DNA of 64,000 nucleotides from Glycomyces lechevalierae. Its GTDB lineage: Bacteria; Actinomycetota; Actinomycetes; Mycobacteriales; Micromonosporaceae. This document shows, piece after piece, positions 44,272 to 55,849 of this stretch. Each line of letters begins with the position of its first letter. The first letter of the stretch is position 1. The notes under the pieces were generated by a model, which saw only the letters and a list, made by a program, of their open reading frames with translations, was not told where the DNA came from and searched no databases. A program made the position numbers and the translations under genes. The DNA lies in contig NZ_JAPZVQ010000011.1 of assembly GCF_027622945.1 (NCBI RefSeq), positions 108,569 to 172,568 of the forward strand, in the 5' to 3' direction.

Positions 44272-44673
44272 TCAGTCGGTCCACTGCTCGAGGTACGCCC
44301 GCTCCTCGGCGGTGATGCGGCGGGGCCGCTGCGAGACGATGTCGAACGGCACCATGACGGTCTTGGCGCGCAGGGCGAGCTTGTCGTTCGCGGTGAGCTC
44401 GTAGGCGAACGAGAACGAGGAGTTCCCGATCCGCTCGACCCAGAGCTCCACGCGGGTCTCGGCGGGCACGGTCACGGGCAGCAGGAAGTCCACCTCGTGG
44501 CGGGCCACGACGACGCCTTCGCGGAACCCGGGGATGCCGGATTCCGCGGCGGCGGAGAACATCATCGCGACCCGGGCCTCTTCGAGCAGGACCATGAACT
44601 GGTTGTTGTTCACGTGCCCGAAGGCGTCCATGTCCGACCAGCGCAGGGGGACGTCGACCTTGAAGCGCGCCAC
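44272..44673 (-). CDS. Hotdog-fold acyl-CoA thioesterase
   Basis: A 133-residue 4-hydroxybenzoyl-CoA thioesterase-like (YbgC/4HBT) protein. The catalytic region RWSDMDAFGHVNNNQFMVLLEEARVAM contains the conserved Asp and HVNN. VVARHEVDFLLPV and RIGNSSFSFAYEL follow the family plan. It hydrolyses acyl-CoA esters; the substrate is unknown. The GTG start lies 2 nt beyond the ettA stop, so it is in the ettA operon, an arrangement also known from mycobacteria to my recollection. Confidence 0.85.
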   Translation of the reverse strand: MARFKVDVPLRWSDMDAFGHVNNNQFMVLLEEARVAMMFSAAAESGIPGFREGVVVARHEVDFLLPVTVPAETRVELWVERIGNSSFSFAYELTANDKLALRAKTVMVPFDIVSQRPRRITAEERAYLEQWTD

Positions 44674-44675
44674 GG

Positions 44676-46355
<1,680 letters not shown>

Positions 46356-46518
46356 GCTGATCCTTCGCTTGAGCGACGAACTGTACTGAACTGACCGGTG
46401 TCAATGATGTCAAGTCCCCGGGGGTATCCGCCAATGGGGCCGTCGCGGGGACCGCCTGCGTCACCGCCACCGCCCGATCACCCGTCCCGGTAGGCTTGCG
46501 AAAAGGAGGGAACACGAA

Positions 46519-47949
<1,431 letters not shown>

Positions 47950-48014
47950 TACCCGGCGGTCGGGCGGCAGGCACAGACATTTCCGCAACGACGGTGTTGG
48001 AGAGATACGCCACG

Positions 48015-50600
48015 ATGACCGCACCACGCCCTGAGGGCCCCGATTTCAGCTCCTCCGAAGAGCTGCGCTCGGCCCTCACACTGCTCGCACGCGTTCCGCA
48101 ACTGCTGATCGCGTGCGACTACGACGGCACGCTCGCGCCGATCGTCACCGATCCTTCGCAGGCCATGCCGGTTCCCGAGTCGGTCTCGGCCCTGCGGACG
48201 CTGGCGAACCTGCCGCAGACGAAGGTCGCGGTCATCTCCGGCCGGGCGCTGCGGGACCTGGCGGCGCTCTCCCGCCTGCCTTCCGAGATCCACCTGGTCG
48301 GATCCCACGGATCCGAGTTCGACATCGGCTTCACCCGGGCGCTCTCCAGCGAGGACCAGCGGTTGCGCGACAAGCTCGTGGCAGAGCTGTCGGCGATCGC
48401 CGAACGCTACGAGGGCGCCCGGATCGAGCCCAAGCCGGCCGGCTGCGCGCTGCACGTCCGCGAAGCGTCGGAGCAGGACGCGATGCGGGCCGTCGAGGAC
48501 GTCCGCGAAGGTCCGTCCACTTGGGACGGCGTGCAGACCACCGAGGGCAAGGCCGTCATCGACCTGTCCGTGGTCGCCACCCACAAGGGCGACGCGCTCG
48601 ACAAGCTGCGCCACCAGCTGGGGGCCTCCGCGGTCCTCTTCCTGGGCGACGACGTGACCGACGAGAATGCGTTTGCGCACCTCCACGGTCCCGACGTGGG
48701 CGTCCGCGTCGGCCCCGGCCCGACCCGCGCCGCGTTCCGCATCTCCGACCCCGAGGACGTGGCGAAGCTCCTCGCGCGCCTCGTCGACACCCGCCGCGCC
48801 TGGCTGCAAGGCGAGCAGGCCCAGCTGATCGAGCGGCACACGATGCTCGCCGACGGCGCCAACCACGCGCTCCTCACCCCTGACGGGCGCGTCACCTGGA
48901 TGTGCCACCCGCGTCCGGACTCCGGCTCGGTCTTCGCCGACCTCCTCGGCGGCGAGCACGCCGGCCACTTCAGCGTCCAGCCCGTCAACGCCGGCATCCC
49001 GCTCGGGCAGCGGTACGTGTCCGGCACGATGACCGTCGAGACCCGCTGGCCGGGCCTGTCGGTCACCGACTGGCTCGACTCGACCCCGCGCCGCCGCGGC
49101 GACCTCAACGCCACCGTCCTCGTGCGCGAGATCAACGGCGAGGTCCCCGTCAAGATCACGTTCGCGCCCCGCCCCGAGTTCGGGCAGCTGCCGGTGCAGC
49201 TCCAGCCCGTCGGGGACGACGGCCTGCACGTCCTCGGCGGCCGCGAGCCCATCAGCCTGCGCTCGCCGGGCGTGGACTGGCACATCGAGTACGACGGGCA
49301 GCACTCGCTCGCCGTCGCCGTCGTGGACCTCGCCGCCGTCGGCGGGAACCTGGTCCTCGAGATGCGCGCCGGCTCGTCGAGCCTCGACGACTGGAAGCCG
49401 GGCGTGGGCGTCCGCCGCCGCACCACCGAAGCCGGGTGGCGCAACTGGTCGGACTCGCTCAAGCTCCCGCGCGTCGAGACCGAGATGGTGTCGCGTTCCG
49501 CGCTGGCGCTCAAGGCGCTGTGCTTCCAGCCGACCGGCGCGATCCTCGCCGCGGGCACCACCTCGCTCCCCGAGGAGCTCGGCGGCGTGCGCAACTGGGA
49601 CTACCGGTTCTGCTGGATCCGCGACGCCGCGATGACCGCGAACGCCCTCGTCGACCTCGGCTCGCTGCAGGAGGCCGAGTCGTACTTCGCGTGGGTCGCC
49701 GGGATCATCGAGCGCACCGCGGGCCACCCCGAGCGGCTCGCCCCGCTGTACGACATCGAGGGCATGGCCCCGAGCCCCGAGGCGATCATCGACACGCTCC
49801 CCGGTTACGCCGGGGCGCGGCCGGTGCGCATCAACAACGCCGCGTCGAACCAGGTCCAGCTGGACGTGTTCGGCCCCGTGGCGATGCTCGTCGAGGCCGT
49901 GGCGCAGCGCCGCGGGCACCTCTCGGACTTCGAGAGCCAGGTCCTCGGCAGCATGGTCGAGGCCGTCGCGAAGCGCTGGCACGAGCCCGACCACGGCATC
50001 TGGGAGGCCCGCCAGGCCCCCCGGCACCACGTGTACTCGAAGGTCATGTGCTGGGTGACCGTGGACCGCGCGCTCAAGGTCGCCGAGCAGTTCGGCATGG
50101 AGTACGGGCCCGACTGGCACGAGCTGCGCGACCAGATCGCGAAGAACGTGCTCGAGCTCGGCTGGAACGACGAGGCCGGGGCCTACACGGCCGCGTACGG
50201 CCACGAGGACCTCGACGCCGCGTCCCTGTGGATCGGCCTCTCCGGGCTGCTCCCGCCGGACGACCCGCGCTACCTCCGGACCGTCCTCAAGATCGAGGCC
50301 GGCCTGCGCTCGGGCCCGACCGTGTACCGCTACCACCGCGACGACGGCCTGCCGGGCACCGAGGGCGGGTTCATCATCTGCGCCGCATGGCTCGCCGAGG
50401 CGTACCTGCAGGTGGGCCGCCGGACCGACGCCGAGGAGCTGTTCGAGCAGATCCTCGCGTGCGCGGGCCCGACGGGCCTCCTGCCCGAGCAGTGGGACCC
50501 GATCGCCGAGCGCGGCCTGGGCAACCACCCGCAGGCGTACTCGCACCTGGGCCTCATCCGGGTCGCGAACCTGCTGAACGGCCAAAGCGGCCGCATCTGA
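48015..50600 (+). CDS. Trehalose-6-phosphate phosphatase fused to a GH15 glucoamylase/trehalase domain
   Basis: An 861-residue fusion. Residues about 15-260 are OtsB: HAD motif CDYDGTLAP with nucleophile Asp 35, SGRALRDL, and the acidic LGDDVTDENAF near 212. After a short linker, residues about 265-861 are a GH15 glucoamylase-type enzyme: an N-terminal beta domain (HALLTPDGRVTWMCHPRPDS), the (alpha/alpha)6 barrel with NWDYRFCWIRDAAMT near 527, and LLPEQWDP near 822. Mycobacterial GH15 trehalases share these blocks. One chain could both make trehalose and cut it, or the GH15 part may act on other glucans. ATG 48015 follows GGAGAG; a GTG at 47994 is possible. Confidence 0.88.
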   Translation: MTAPRPEGPDFSSSEELRSALTLLARVPQLLIACDYDGTLAPIVTDPSQAMPVPESVSALRTLANLPQTKVAVISGRALRDLAALSRLPSEIHLVGSHGSEFDIGFTRALSSEDQRLRDKLVAELSAIAERYEGARIEPKPAGCALHVREASEQDAMRAVEDVREGPSTWDGVQTTEGKAVIDLSVVATHKGDALDKLRHQLGASAVLFLGDDVTDENAFAHLHGPDVGVRVGPGPTRAAFRISDPEDVAKLLARLVDTRRAWLQGEQAQLIERHTMLADGANHALLTPDGRVTWMCHPRPDSGSVFADLLGGEHAGHFSVQPVNAGIPLGQRYVSGTMTVETRWPGLSVTDWLDSTPRRRGDLNATVLVREINGEVPVKITFAPRPEFGQLPVQLQPVGDDGLHVLGGREPISLRSPGVDWHIEYDGQHSLAVAVVDLAAVGGNLVLEMRAGSSSLDDWKPGVGVRRRTTEAGWRNWSDSLKLPRVETEMVSRSALALKALCFQPTGAILAAGTTSLPEELGGVRNWDYRFCWIRDAAMTANALVDLGSLQEAESYFAWVAGIIERTAGHPERLAPLYDIEGMAPSPEAIIDTLPGYAGARPVRINNAASNQVQLDVFGPVAMLVEAVAQRRGHLSDFESQVLGSMVEAVAKRWHEPDHGIWEARQAPRHHVYSKVMCWVTVDRALKVAEQFGMEYGPDWHELRDQIAKNVLELGWNDEAGAYTAAYGHEDLDAASLWIGLSGLLPPDDPRYLRTVLKIEAGLRSGPTVYRYHRDDGLPGTEGGFIICAAWLAEAYLQVGRRTDAEELFEQILACAGPTGLLPEQWDPIAERGLGNHPQAYSHLGLIRVANLLNGQSGRI

Positions 50601-50698
50601 GGCACCCTCAAGGCGAGGGCTACTCTGTTCAGGACGATACGGCGAAGCTTGCGAGCCGTGCAGGGACACAGTCCGACTCCTGACAGGAAGCCCTCGCC

Positions 50699-52513
50699 TT
50701 GAGCTCCCCCACTCCTGCCATTCCCGGCTACCGCGACTTCGCGATGGTCGCGCACGGTTCGACCGCGTTCGTGTACACGGCCGTCCAGGAGCGCCTCGAC
50801 CGGACGGTCGCGATCAAGGTCCTGCTCGTCGACGACGACATGACCACCGCGGAGTCGGTCGAGAAGGAGCTCGAGGCCACCGTCGCGGTCTCGAACCACC
50901 CGCACATCGTCTCGATCATCGACACCGGCCACACCGAGGCCGGGCAGCCGTACATCGTCATGGAGTACTGCGAGGGCGGCTCGTACTCGGCGATCCTGAA
51001 GGCCAACGGGCCCTTGCCCGTCGACGACGTGATCGACGTGGGCGTCAAGATCGGGCAGGCGCTCCAGGCCGCGCACAACGCGGACATCCTCCACCGGGAC
51101 GTCAAGCCGCAGAACATCCTCCGCGGCCAGTACGGTCCCGCCCTGGCGGACTTCGGCATCGCGCGCACGCCCGCCTCGCTGGCGGCGACGGCCGCGATCG
51201 ACAAGCTCACGCCGCTGCACGCCTCCCCTGAAGCGCTCCTGCGCCAGGCCCAGACCTCCGCGAGCGACCTGTTCAGCCTCGCGTCGAGCATGTGGCACCT
51301 CCTCGCCGGGTACGCGCCGTTCGCGAACCCCGAGGGCGGCACCGACCCCGACACGCACCGCGAGCGCGTCACCTCCGATGCGCCGCCGCCGAAGCTCCCG
51401 CGCGAAGACGTGCCCGAGTGGCTCGAGAGCCTGCTCGTGCGCGGCCTCTCCCGCGACCCGGACCGCCGTCCCGCCTCGGGGCAGGCGTTCGCCGAGGAGC
51501 TGCAGCGCGGCATGTACGGCGGCGGGGTCGGCAAGGCCTCCGCGCCGGCCGTGATCGGCGACGTGAGCAACGAGGAGACGGTCTACCGGCCCGAGGTCGC
51601 CTCGCGCGGCACCCGGGTTCCGTTGGACCCGTTCGCACCCGTGCAGCCCGTGCCGCAGCCCGAACGCGGCGGCACCCTCGGCAGCGGCCTCACCGGCGGC
51701 CGCACCGGCGGGTACGGCGCGGAGCTCGGCCACGCGGTCGACCCGCGGTACGCGCAGCTCGACGGGAGCACGCAGGGCGGCCCGGTCTCGGCCGCGCCGT
51801 TCTCGGGCGCCCCGATGAGCGCCCAGCCGTTCTCGGGGGCGCCGATGAGCGCCCAGCCGTTCTCCGGTGCGCCGCAGCAGATGGCGCCCAACATCGCACC
51901 CTACTCGGCGCCGCCGCAGGCGCCGGTGAGCATGCAGCCGCCGCCGATGCCGTGGGGCCAGCAGTCGCCCCAGCAGCAGGCGGCCCGGCAGGAGCAGGTG
52001 TTCGCCCCGCCGGTGATCGGCCGAGACGGCACCAAACCGCGGAAGACCAAGGCGTACAAGGCGCCCAAGCAGATCCAGCCGAAGCAGAAGGACGAGCGGA
52101 GCCTCAAGGGGTACGTGTACCTCGGGCTCGCGATCACCGTGCTGCTCGGCGGGATCATGAGCGTGTGGCTGTGGATCCTCACGCCGAACAAGGACGCCGA
52201 CGACCTGGAGCAGGCGAACACCGAGGGCGGCGGGGCCGCGCAGGAGGTCGCGATCGAGTCGTGGAGTGACGGCGAGGTGTCCCTGACGTGGACGCCGGCC
52301 GCGGACGCCGACGGCCTGCGGTACATCGTCTTCGCCCAGCGCGTCGGCGACGAGCAGGCCGAGCCGCTCAACCCGGACGGCACCACCGAGACCGAGTTCA
52401 GCACGGCGGGCCTGATCCCCACCGAGGACTACTGCTTCACCATCGGCGTACTGCGGAGCATCGACGACGTGCCGATGTCCGAACCGGTCTGCACCGCGGA
52501 TCTGGGCGACTGA
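50699..52513 (+). CDS. Ser/Thr protein kinase with TM and extracellular FN3-like domain
   Basis: A 604-residue receptor kinase. The kinase domain (1-260) has HRDVKPQNIL at about 131 and ADFGIART, but a worn glycine loop (AHGSTAFVYTA). A long Pro/Gln-rich linker includes a tandem 10-residue repeat FSGAPMSAQP (51800-51875, 30-bp period). One TM lies at about 470-493, followed by a basic/acidic stalk and a C-terminal FN3-like domain (SLTWTPAADADGLRYIVFAQ, ending with two cysteines). Start TTG 50699 with AGGAAG. TACTCT near 50621 may be its -10 box. Its location after the trehalose genes suggests envelope or osmotic sensing, which is unproven. Confidence 0.82.
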   Translation: MSSPTPAIPGYRDFAMVAHGSTAFVYTAVQERLDRTVAIKVLLVDDDMTTAESVEKELEATVAVSNHPHIVSIIDTGHTEAGQPYIVMEYCEGGSYSAILKANGPLPVDDVIDVGVKIGQALQAAHNADILHRDVKPQNILRGQYGPALADFGIARTPASLAATAAIDKLTPLHASPEALLRQAQTSASDLFSLASSMWHLLAGYAPFANPEGGTDPDTHRERVTSDAPPPKLPREDVPEWLESLLVRGLSRDPDRRPASGQAFAEELQRGMYGGGVGKASAPAVIGDVSNEETVYRPEVASRGTRVPLDPFAPVQPVPQPERGGTLGSGLTGGRTGGYGAELGHAVDPRYAQLDGSTQGGPVSAAPFSGAPMSAQPFSGAPMSAQPFSGAPQQMAPNIAPYSAPPQAPVSMQPPPMPWGQQSPQQQAARQEQVFAPPVIGRDGTKPRKTKAYKAPKQIQPKQKDERSLKGYVYLGLAITVLLGGIMSVWLWILTPNKDADDLEQANTEGGGAAQEVAIESWSDGEVSLTWTPAADADGLRYIVFAQRVGDEQAEPLNPDGTTETEFSTAGLIPTEDYCFTIGVLRSIDDVPMSEPVCTADLGD

Positions 52514-52673
52514 GACGCCCGCCCCATTGGGGATCGTCCGATCGGGTGAGGCGCACCGCTTCAGACGGCTTATTCGGAGTGCCTTCGATAAACCGATCAC
52601 GGAATGCCGAAGCGCCATTCTCGAACAGGCGATCGAGCAATTCCGGGAGCGGTGAAACCCGGGCAAGAGAAAA

Positions 52674-52703
52674 GCGCCCCACGCCCTGGCGGGCATGGAG
52701 CGC
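52674..52703 (-). terminator. Imperfect hairpin with T-tract after the 116-residue gene
   Basis: On the minus strand GCGC-T-CC-ATG-CCC pairs with GGG-CGT-GG-G-GCGC around GCCA and is followed by TTTTCTC, one of the few classic T-tracts here. Confidence 0.75.
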
Positions 52704-52723
52704 GAACGTCGCGGGTGCGAAAC

Positions 52724-53074
52724 CTAAGCGGCGACGGCCTCGGCAGCGAACGCGTCCGCCTCTTCGAGGGTCTTGAGGGTGGTGTCCCAGCCCTGCTCCG
52801 CGGGGAGCTTGGCGGCGAGGCCCTCGATCTCGGCCTTGATCTTGGCGCCGTGACCGGCGGCGGCGAGGGCCTTGACGGCCTCGGTGAACGCCTCGGAGCC
52901 GGTGGCGAGGTGCAGGGTCTTGCCGTCGACCAGGTTGCGCAGGTACACGTGCTTCCCGTTGTTGAGCGGGATCAGGTACTTGAACTCGCCGAGGACGTTG
53001 AGGCCGCCAGCGGCCCCGCCCTTCTGGCCGGCCTTGACGGAAGCGCGTGCTGTCTTGGAAGTGTTGGCTGCCAC
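52724..53074 (-). CDS. Small basic protein of unknown function
   Basis: A 116-residue protein. GTG 53074 follows GAGGAG; longer forms of the frame are not supported. The N-terminal 30 residues are basic and Gly/Ala-rich (ARASVKAGQKGGAAGG), the middle reads LGEFKYLIPLNNGKHVYLRNLVDGKTL and the end is an Ala-rich helix (KAEIEGLAAKLPAEQGWDTT, EEADAFAAEAVAA). The basic start with a beta-like middle hints at nucleic-acid binding. It is not recognised. A terminator follows its stop. Confidence 0.6.
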   Translation of the reverse strand: MAANTSKTARASVKAGQKGGAAGGLNVLGEFKYLIPLNNGKHVYLRNLVDGKTLHLATGSEAFTEAVKALAAAGHGAKIKAEIEGLAAKLPAEQGWDTTLKTLEEADAFAAEAVAA

Positions 53075-53468
53075 GCCGGTCTCCTCACCATGTCGTGTAA
53101 GACGAATCTTCGGCCCGGCGCAGGGAGAGCAGCTCGAAAGGCGGGCTCTGAACCTGGGTTGGACCACAAAAGAAAACCGACAGTCCGCCGGTCATGCGCA
53201 AGTCTAGCTCAGCCCTGCGGTGCGGCAACTAGCACACGTACCGGGTGTGACGCATCGAATGATCGAAAAAGTGAGCCGCCGGGGCGCTTTAAGCCTAGCG
53301 CGATGCTTTCGAAGCTGTCAGTATGTAACTGAGCGGAATAGCGTGCCGGGTTCGAGTTCATCCCACTCTCATCCCGGCCGATGCTCGTTGCACGGCTTTA
53401 AGTCGTAGCGAAATGACCACAAGGAGTGAGCCAGTACTCAGAGACGCCGATTCCCGAGGAGGTGCGCG
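53075..53468. other. Non-coding region with a repeated CTTTAAG-TAGCG box
   Basis: No gene with a ribosome-binding site was found. CTTTAAGCCTAGCG (near 53288) and CTTTAAGTCGTAGCG (near 53396) are direct repeats about 108 bp apart; each contains a TAGCG-like -10. They may be two promoters for the DUF3145 gene or sites for one regulator. GAGGAGG directly before 53469 is its ribosome-binding site. Confidence 0.4.
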
Positions 53469-53981
53469 ATGCAGACACGCGGCGTGATCTACATCCACTC
53501 CAGCCCGTCTGCGGTCTGCCCGCATGTCGAGTGGGCGATCGGCCGGGTCCTGGAGCGCTCCGGCTCCAACGCGAGCCAGGGCGTGAAGCTGGGGTGGACC
53601 CCGCAGAACGCCGAGCGCGCCACCATGCGCGCCGAGCGCCCCTGGACCGGCTACGCCGGCATGGGCGCCGAGTTCGCGAAGGCCCTCGCCCAGTGGCCGA
53701 TGCTGCGCTTCGAGATCACCGAGGATCCGAGCGCGGGCGTCGACGGCGAGCGGATCATGCACGTCCCGGGCCGGGGTATCTACCGTGCGGCGATGAGCGC
53801 CGGCGGCGAGATCATGATCGCCGAGGACCGCATCCGCGCGCTCCTGGCGACCACGACCAGCGCCGAGGCGCTGCGCAACGGACTGGACCAGCTGCTGGGC
53901 CTGGAATGGGACCGCGAACTGCGCCCCTACCGGCAGGCCGCCGGCGGCACCGAGCAGTCCTGGCTGTCGCAGGTCGGCTAG
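53469..53981 (+). CDS. DUF3145 family protein
   Basis: A 170-residue protein of the actinobacteria-specific DUF3145 family: RGVIYIHSSPSAVCPHVEWAI, SASGVKLGWTPQN-like VKLGWTPQNAERATMRAERPW, GYAGMGAEFAKALAQWPMLRFEITEDPS, MHVPGRGIYRAAMSAGGEIMIAEDRIRALLA. The ATG at 53469 has GAGGAGG right before it. The function is unknown, though conservation is very high across the phylum, which argues for a core role. It is monocistronic here: a 15-bp hairpin terminator lies 24 nt past the stop. Confidence 0.85.
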   Translation: MQTRGVIYIHSSPSAVCPHVEWAIGRVLERSGSNASQGVKLGWTPQNAERATMRAERPWTGYAGMGAEFAKALAQWPMLRFEITEDPSAGVDGERIMHVPGRGIYRAAMSAGGEIMIAEDRIRALLATTTSAEALRNGLDQLLGLEWDRELRPYRQAAGGTEQSWLSQVG

Positions 53982-54004
53982 TCAGGCCCTTATAGACGAA
54001 GCGA

Positions 54005-54039
54005 TTCGGGCCCCGCGTGGCGATCACGCGGGGCCCGAA
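54005..54039 (+). terminator. 15-bp terminator after the DUF3145 gene
   Basis: TTCGGGCCCCGCGTG and CACGCGGGGCCCGAA pair around GCGAT. Confidence 0.82.
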
Positions 54040-54147
54040 CGCGTCGTGGCCCTCAAGGGCTGTCGTACCCGCGAGCGATCATCGATTCGGGGGCGGTCGC
54101 GTTCGGACACACCCGACCCCGGGGAGCGGAGGCTTCACAACGCACGA

Positions 54148-54180
54148 CGATGCCCGCGACGCTTTGCGTCGCGGGCATCG
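54148..54180 (-). terminator. 15-bp terminator after the DsbA-family gene
   Basis: CGATGCCCGCGACGC and GCGTCGCGGGCATCG pair around TTT, on the 3' side of the minus-strand gene. Confidence 0.82.
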
Positions 54181-54202
54181 CTGTTCGTTCTGCTTGCGGC
54201 CC

Positions 54203-54850
54203 TTACAGATCGGCCGTCAGGTTGTCGAAGTTCGGGCCGTCCGTGCGGGAGCGCTTGAGCTCGTAGAAGCCCGGAGTGGTGGCCACGGCGTAGACGCCGT
54301 CCCAGAGCTTCGCGGCGGCCTCGCCCATCGGGGCGGGGGTGACCACGGGGCCGAAGAGGCCGACCTTGACGCCCTCGTCGTTCTCGACCGCGACGACCGG
54401 GGTGCCGACATCGGTGCCGACGAGGTCCATGCCGCGGTGGTGCGAGGCCTTCAGCGCCTCGTCCCACTCCTCCGTCTTGCCGGCGTCGGCCAGCTCGGCG
54501 GGAAGGCCGACGGCCTCGAGCGCGGCAGGGAGGTAGACCTCGGCGTCCTTCTCGCCGCCGAGGTGGATGCGGTTGCCCAGGGCGGTGTAGAGGCGGCCCA
54601 GGGTCTCGTTGTCGTACTGCTGCGCCACCGCGGTCGCGACCCGCACGGCCGGAACGGTCTTCGGCAGCAGGTTCTGGTAGAACTCGGGGAGCTCGTCGAG
54701 CTTCGGCTCGTTGAGCACGAAGAGGCTCATCACGTTCCAGCGGACGTTGATCGGGCGGAGCTTCGCGGCCTCGAGGATCCAGCGGGAGGTCATCCACGCC
54801 CACGGGCAGGCGGGGTCGAACCAGAAGTCGACGGTCTTGGTTTCAGCCAT
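54203..54850 (-). CDS. DsbA-family oxidoreductase, mycothiol nitroreductase-like
   Basis: A 215-residue thioredoxin-fold protein similar to M. tuberculosis Rv2466c, a mycothiol-dependent nitroreductase: FWFDPACPWAW then TSRWILEAAKLRP and WNVMSLFVLNE. The active-site motif is CPWA (Cys 15 to Ala 18), so the second cysteine of CPWC is missing; a one-cysteine mycothiol mechanism is still possible. ATG 54850 has TAGTGT 7 nt upstream (leaderless) rather than a ribosome-binding site. The gene is divergent from an AraC-type regulator that probably controls it. Confidence 0.82.
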   Translation of the reverse strand: MAETKTVDFWFDPACPWAWMTSRWILEAAKLRPINVRWNVMSLFVLNEPKLDELPEFYQNLLPKTVPAVRVATAVAQQYDNETLGRLYTALGNRIHLGGEKDAEVYLPAALEAVGLPAELADAGKTEEWDEALKASHHRGMDLVGTDVGTPVVAVENDEGVKVGLFGPVVTPAPMGEAAAKLWDGVYAVATTPGFYELKRSRTDGPNFDNLTADL

Positions 54851-54857
54851 GCGCACT

Positions 54858-54863
54858 ACACTA
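54858..54863 (-). promoter_or_regulatory. -10 box TAGTGT for the DsbA-family gene
   Basis: TAGTGT (minus strand) ends 7 nt before ATG 54850; no ribosome-binding site is seen. Confidence 0.55.
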
Positions 54864-54900
54864 CTTCAAATTTAAACAACCTTCCTGGGCGGCTCGACCC

Positions 54901-54906
54901 TATGAT
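54901..54906 (+). promoter_or_regulatory. -10 box TATGAT for the AraC gene
   Basis: TATGAT is close to the sigma-70 consensus, 38 nt before the chosen TTG start and beside the AT-rich AAATTTAAAC shared with the divergent gene. Confidence 0.5.
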
Positions 54907-54943
54907 CGAGACACAACGCGGAACCACGATAAAAGGGATAAAC

Positions 54944-55849
54944 TTGCCGTCGATGCTGGTGAATACGCGACAAGATGACATAACGGGCCGCCTTTTCACG
55001 CCCTCCCCGGAGCCGGCTCCGCTGGACGGCCGCGGCCCGCTGATCGAGATCCTCACGCTCTCGCGCCTGCGCGCGGGCGGCGACGCGCCCGCCCTCGCGC
55101 GGCCGTTCCGCTCCGACCGGCACTGCCTGCTCACCCTCAACTCGGGCGCGGTGCGGCACAGCGTGGACTTCACCGAGCACGACCTCGCGCCGGGCCAGTG
55201 GCTGTGGGCGCGGCCGGGCCAGGTCCAGCAGTGGGGCGGCCTCGAACAGGCCGAAGGCACCGTCATCCGCTTCGCGACCGAGTTCCTGGACCCCGACACC
55301 GCGATCGGCGTCTGCGTCGACGACCCGCACGCCCCCGTCGTGCGCGTCCCTTCGAGCGAGGACCACGCGCTGCTACGCGCGGCGACCACGCAACTGCAGT
55401 GGGAGCACTCGGCGGACCGGCTGCCGCTGGACACCCGGCTGCAGGTGCTCCGCCACCTCCTCGCGGTGCTCGTGCTGCGCATCGCGAGCCTGCCCGCGCC
55501 GCAGGCCGGGCCGGACCCGAGCGAGGTGTACCTGGCGTTCCGCGACGCCGTCGAACGCGACTACGCGAACTCGCGGCGGCTCAGCGACTACGCCGAGGCG
55601 CTCGCCTACTCCCCCAGGACGCTCTCGCGGGCCACGCTCGCGGCGGCGGGGATCCCCGCGAAGGAGTTCATCGACCGCCGGGTCATCTTGGAGGCCAAGC
55701 GGATGCTCGCCTGCTCCCCGATCCCGGCCGCCCGCATCGGCGACCGGCTCGGCTTCAGCAGCGCCACCAACTTCAACAAGTTCTTCGCCCAGCGGACCGG
55801 GATGACCCCGATCGCCTTCCGGGCCTCGGCCCAGACCAGGGGCGCCTAG
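54944..55849 (+). CDS. AraC family transcription regulator
   Basis: A 301-residue regulator with an N-terminal cupin-like sensor domain (LTLNSGAVRHSVDFTEHDLAPGQW) and a C-terminal AraC DNA-binding domain (about 210-301) with two helix-turn-helix parts: LSDYAEALAYSPRTLSRATLAA and IGDRLGFSSATNFNKFFAQRTG, MTPIAFR. The start is uncertain: TTG 54944 with AAAAGGGA 6 nt upstream is preferred, ATG 54953 or ATG 54902 are alternatives; TATGAT overlapping the last makes it less likely to be translated. Divergent from the DsbA-family gene. Its stop shares CTAG with truB. Confidence 0.82.
   Translation: MPSMLVNTRQDDITGRLFTPSPEPAPLDGRGPLIEILTLSRLRAGGDAPALARPFRSDRHCLLTLNSGAVRHSVDFTEHDLAPGQWLWARPGQVQQWGGLEQAEGTVIRFATEFLDPDTAIGVCVDDPHAPVVRVPSSEDHALLRAATTQLQWEHSADRLPLDTRLQVLRHLLAVLVLRIASLPAPQAGPDPSEVYLAFRDAVERDYANSRRLSDYAEALAYSPRTLSRATLAAAGIPAKEFIDRRVILEAKRMLACSPIPAARIGDRLGFSSATNFNKFFAQRTGMTPIAFRASAQTRGA

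Noticed and set aside
53340-53400. Possible tRNA because of a GGTTCGAGTT stretch
   Set aside because: The T-loop consensus is broken and no acceptor or anticodon arm can be drawn.
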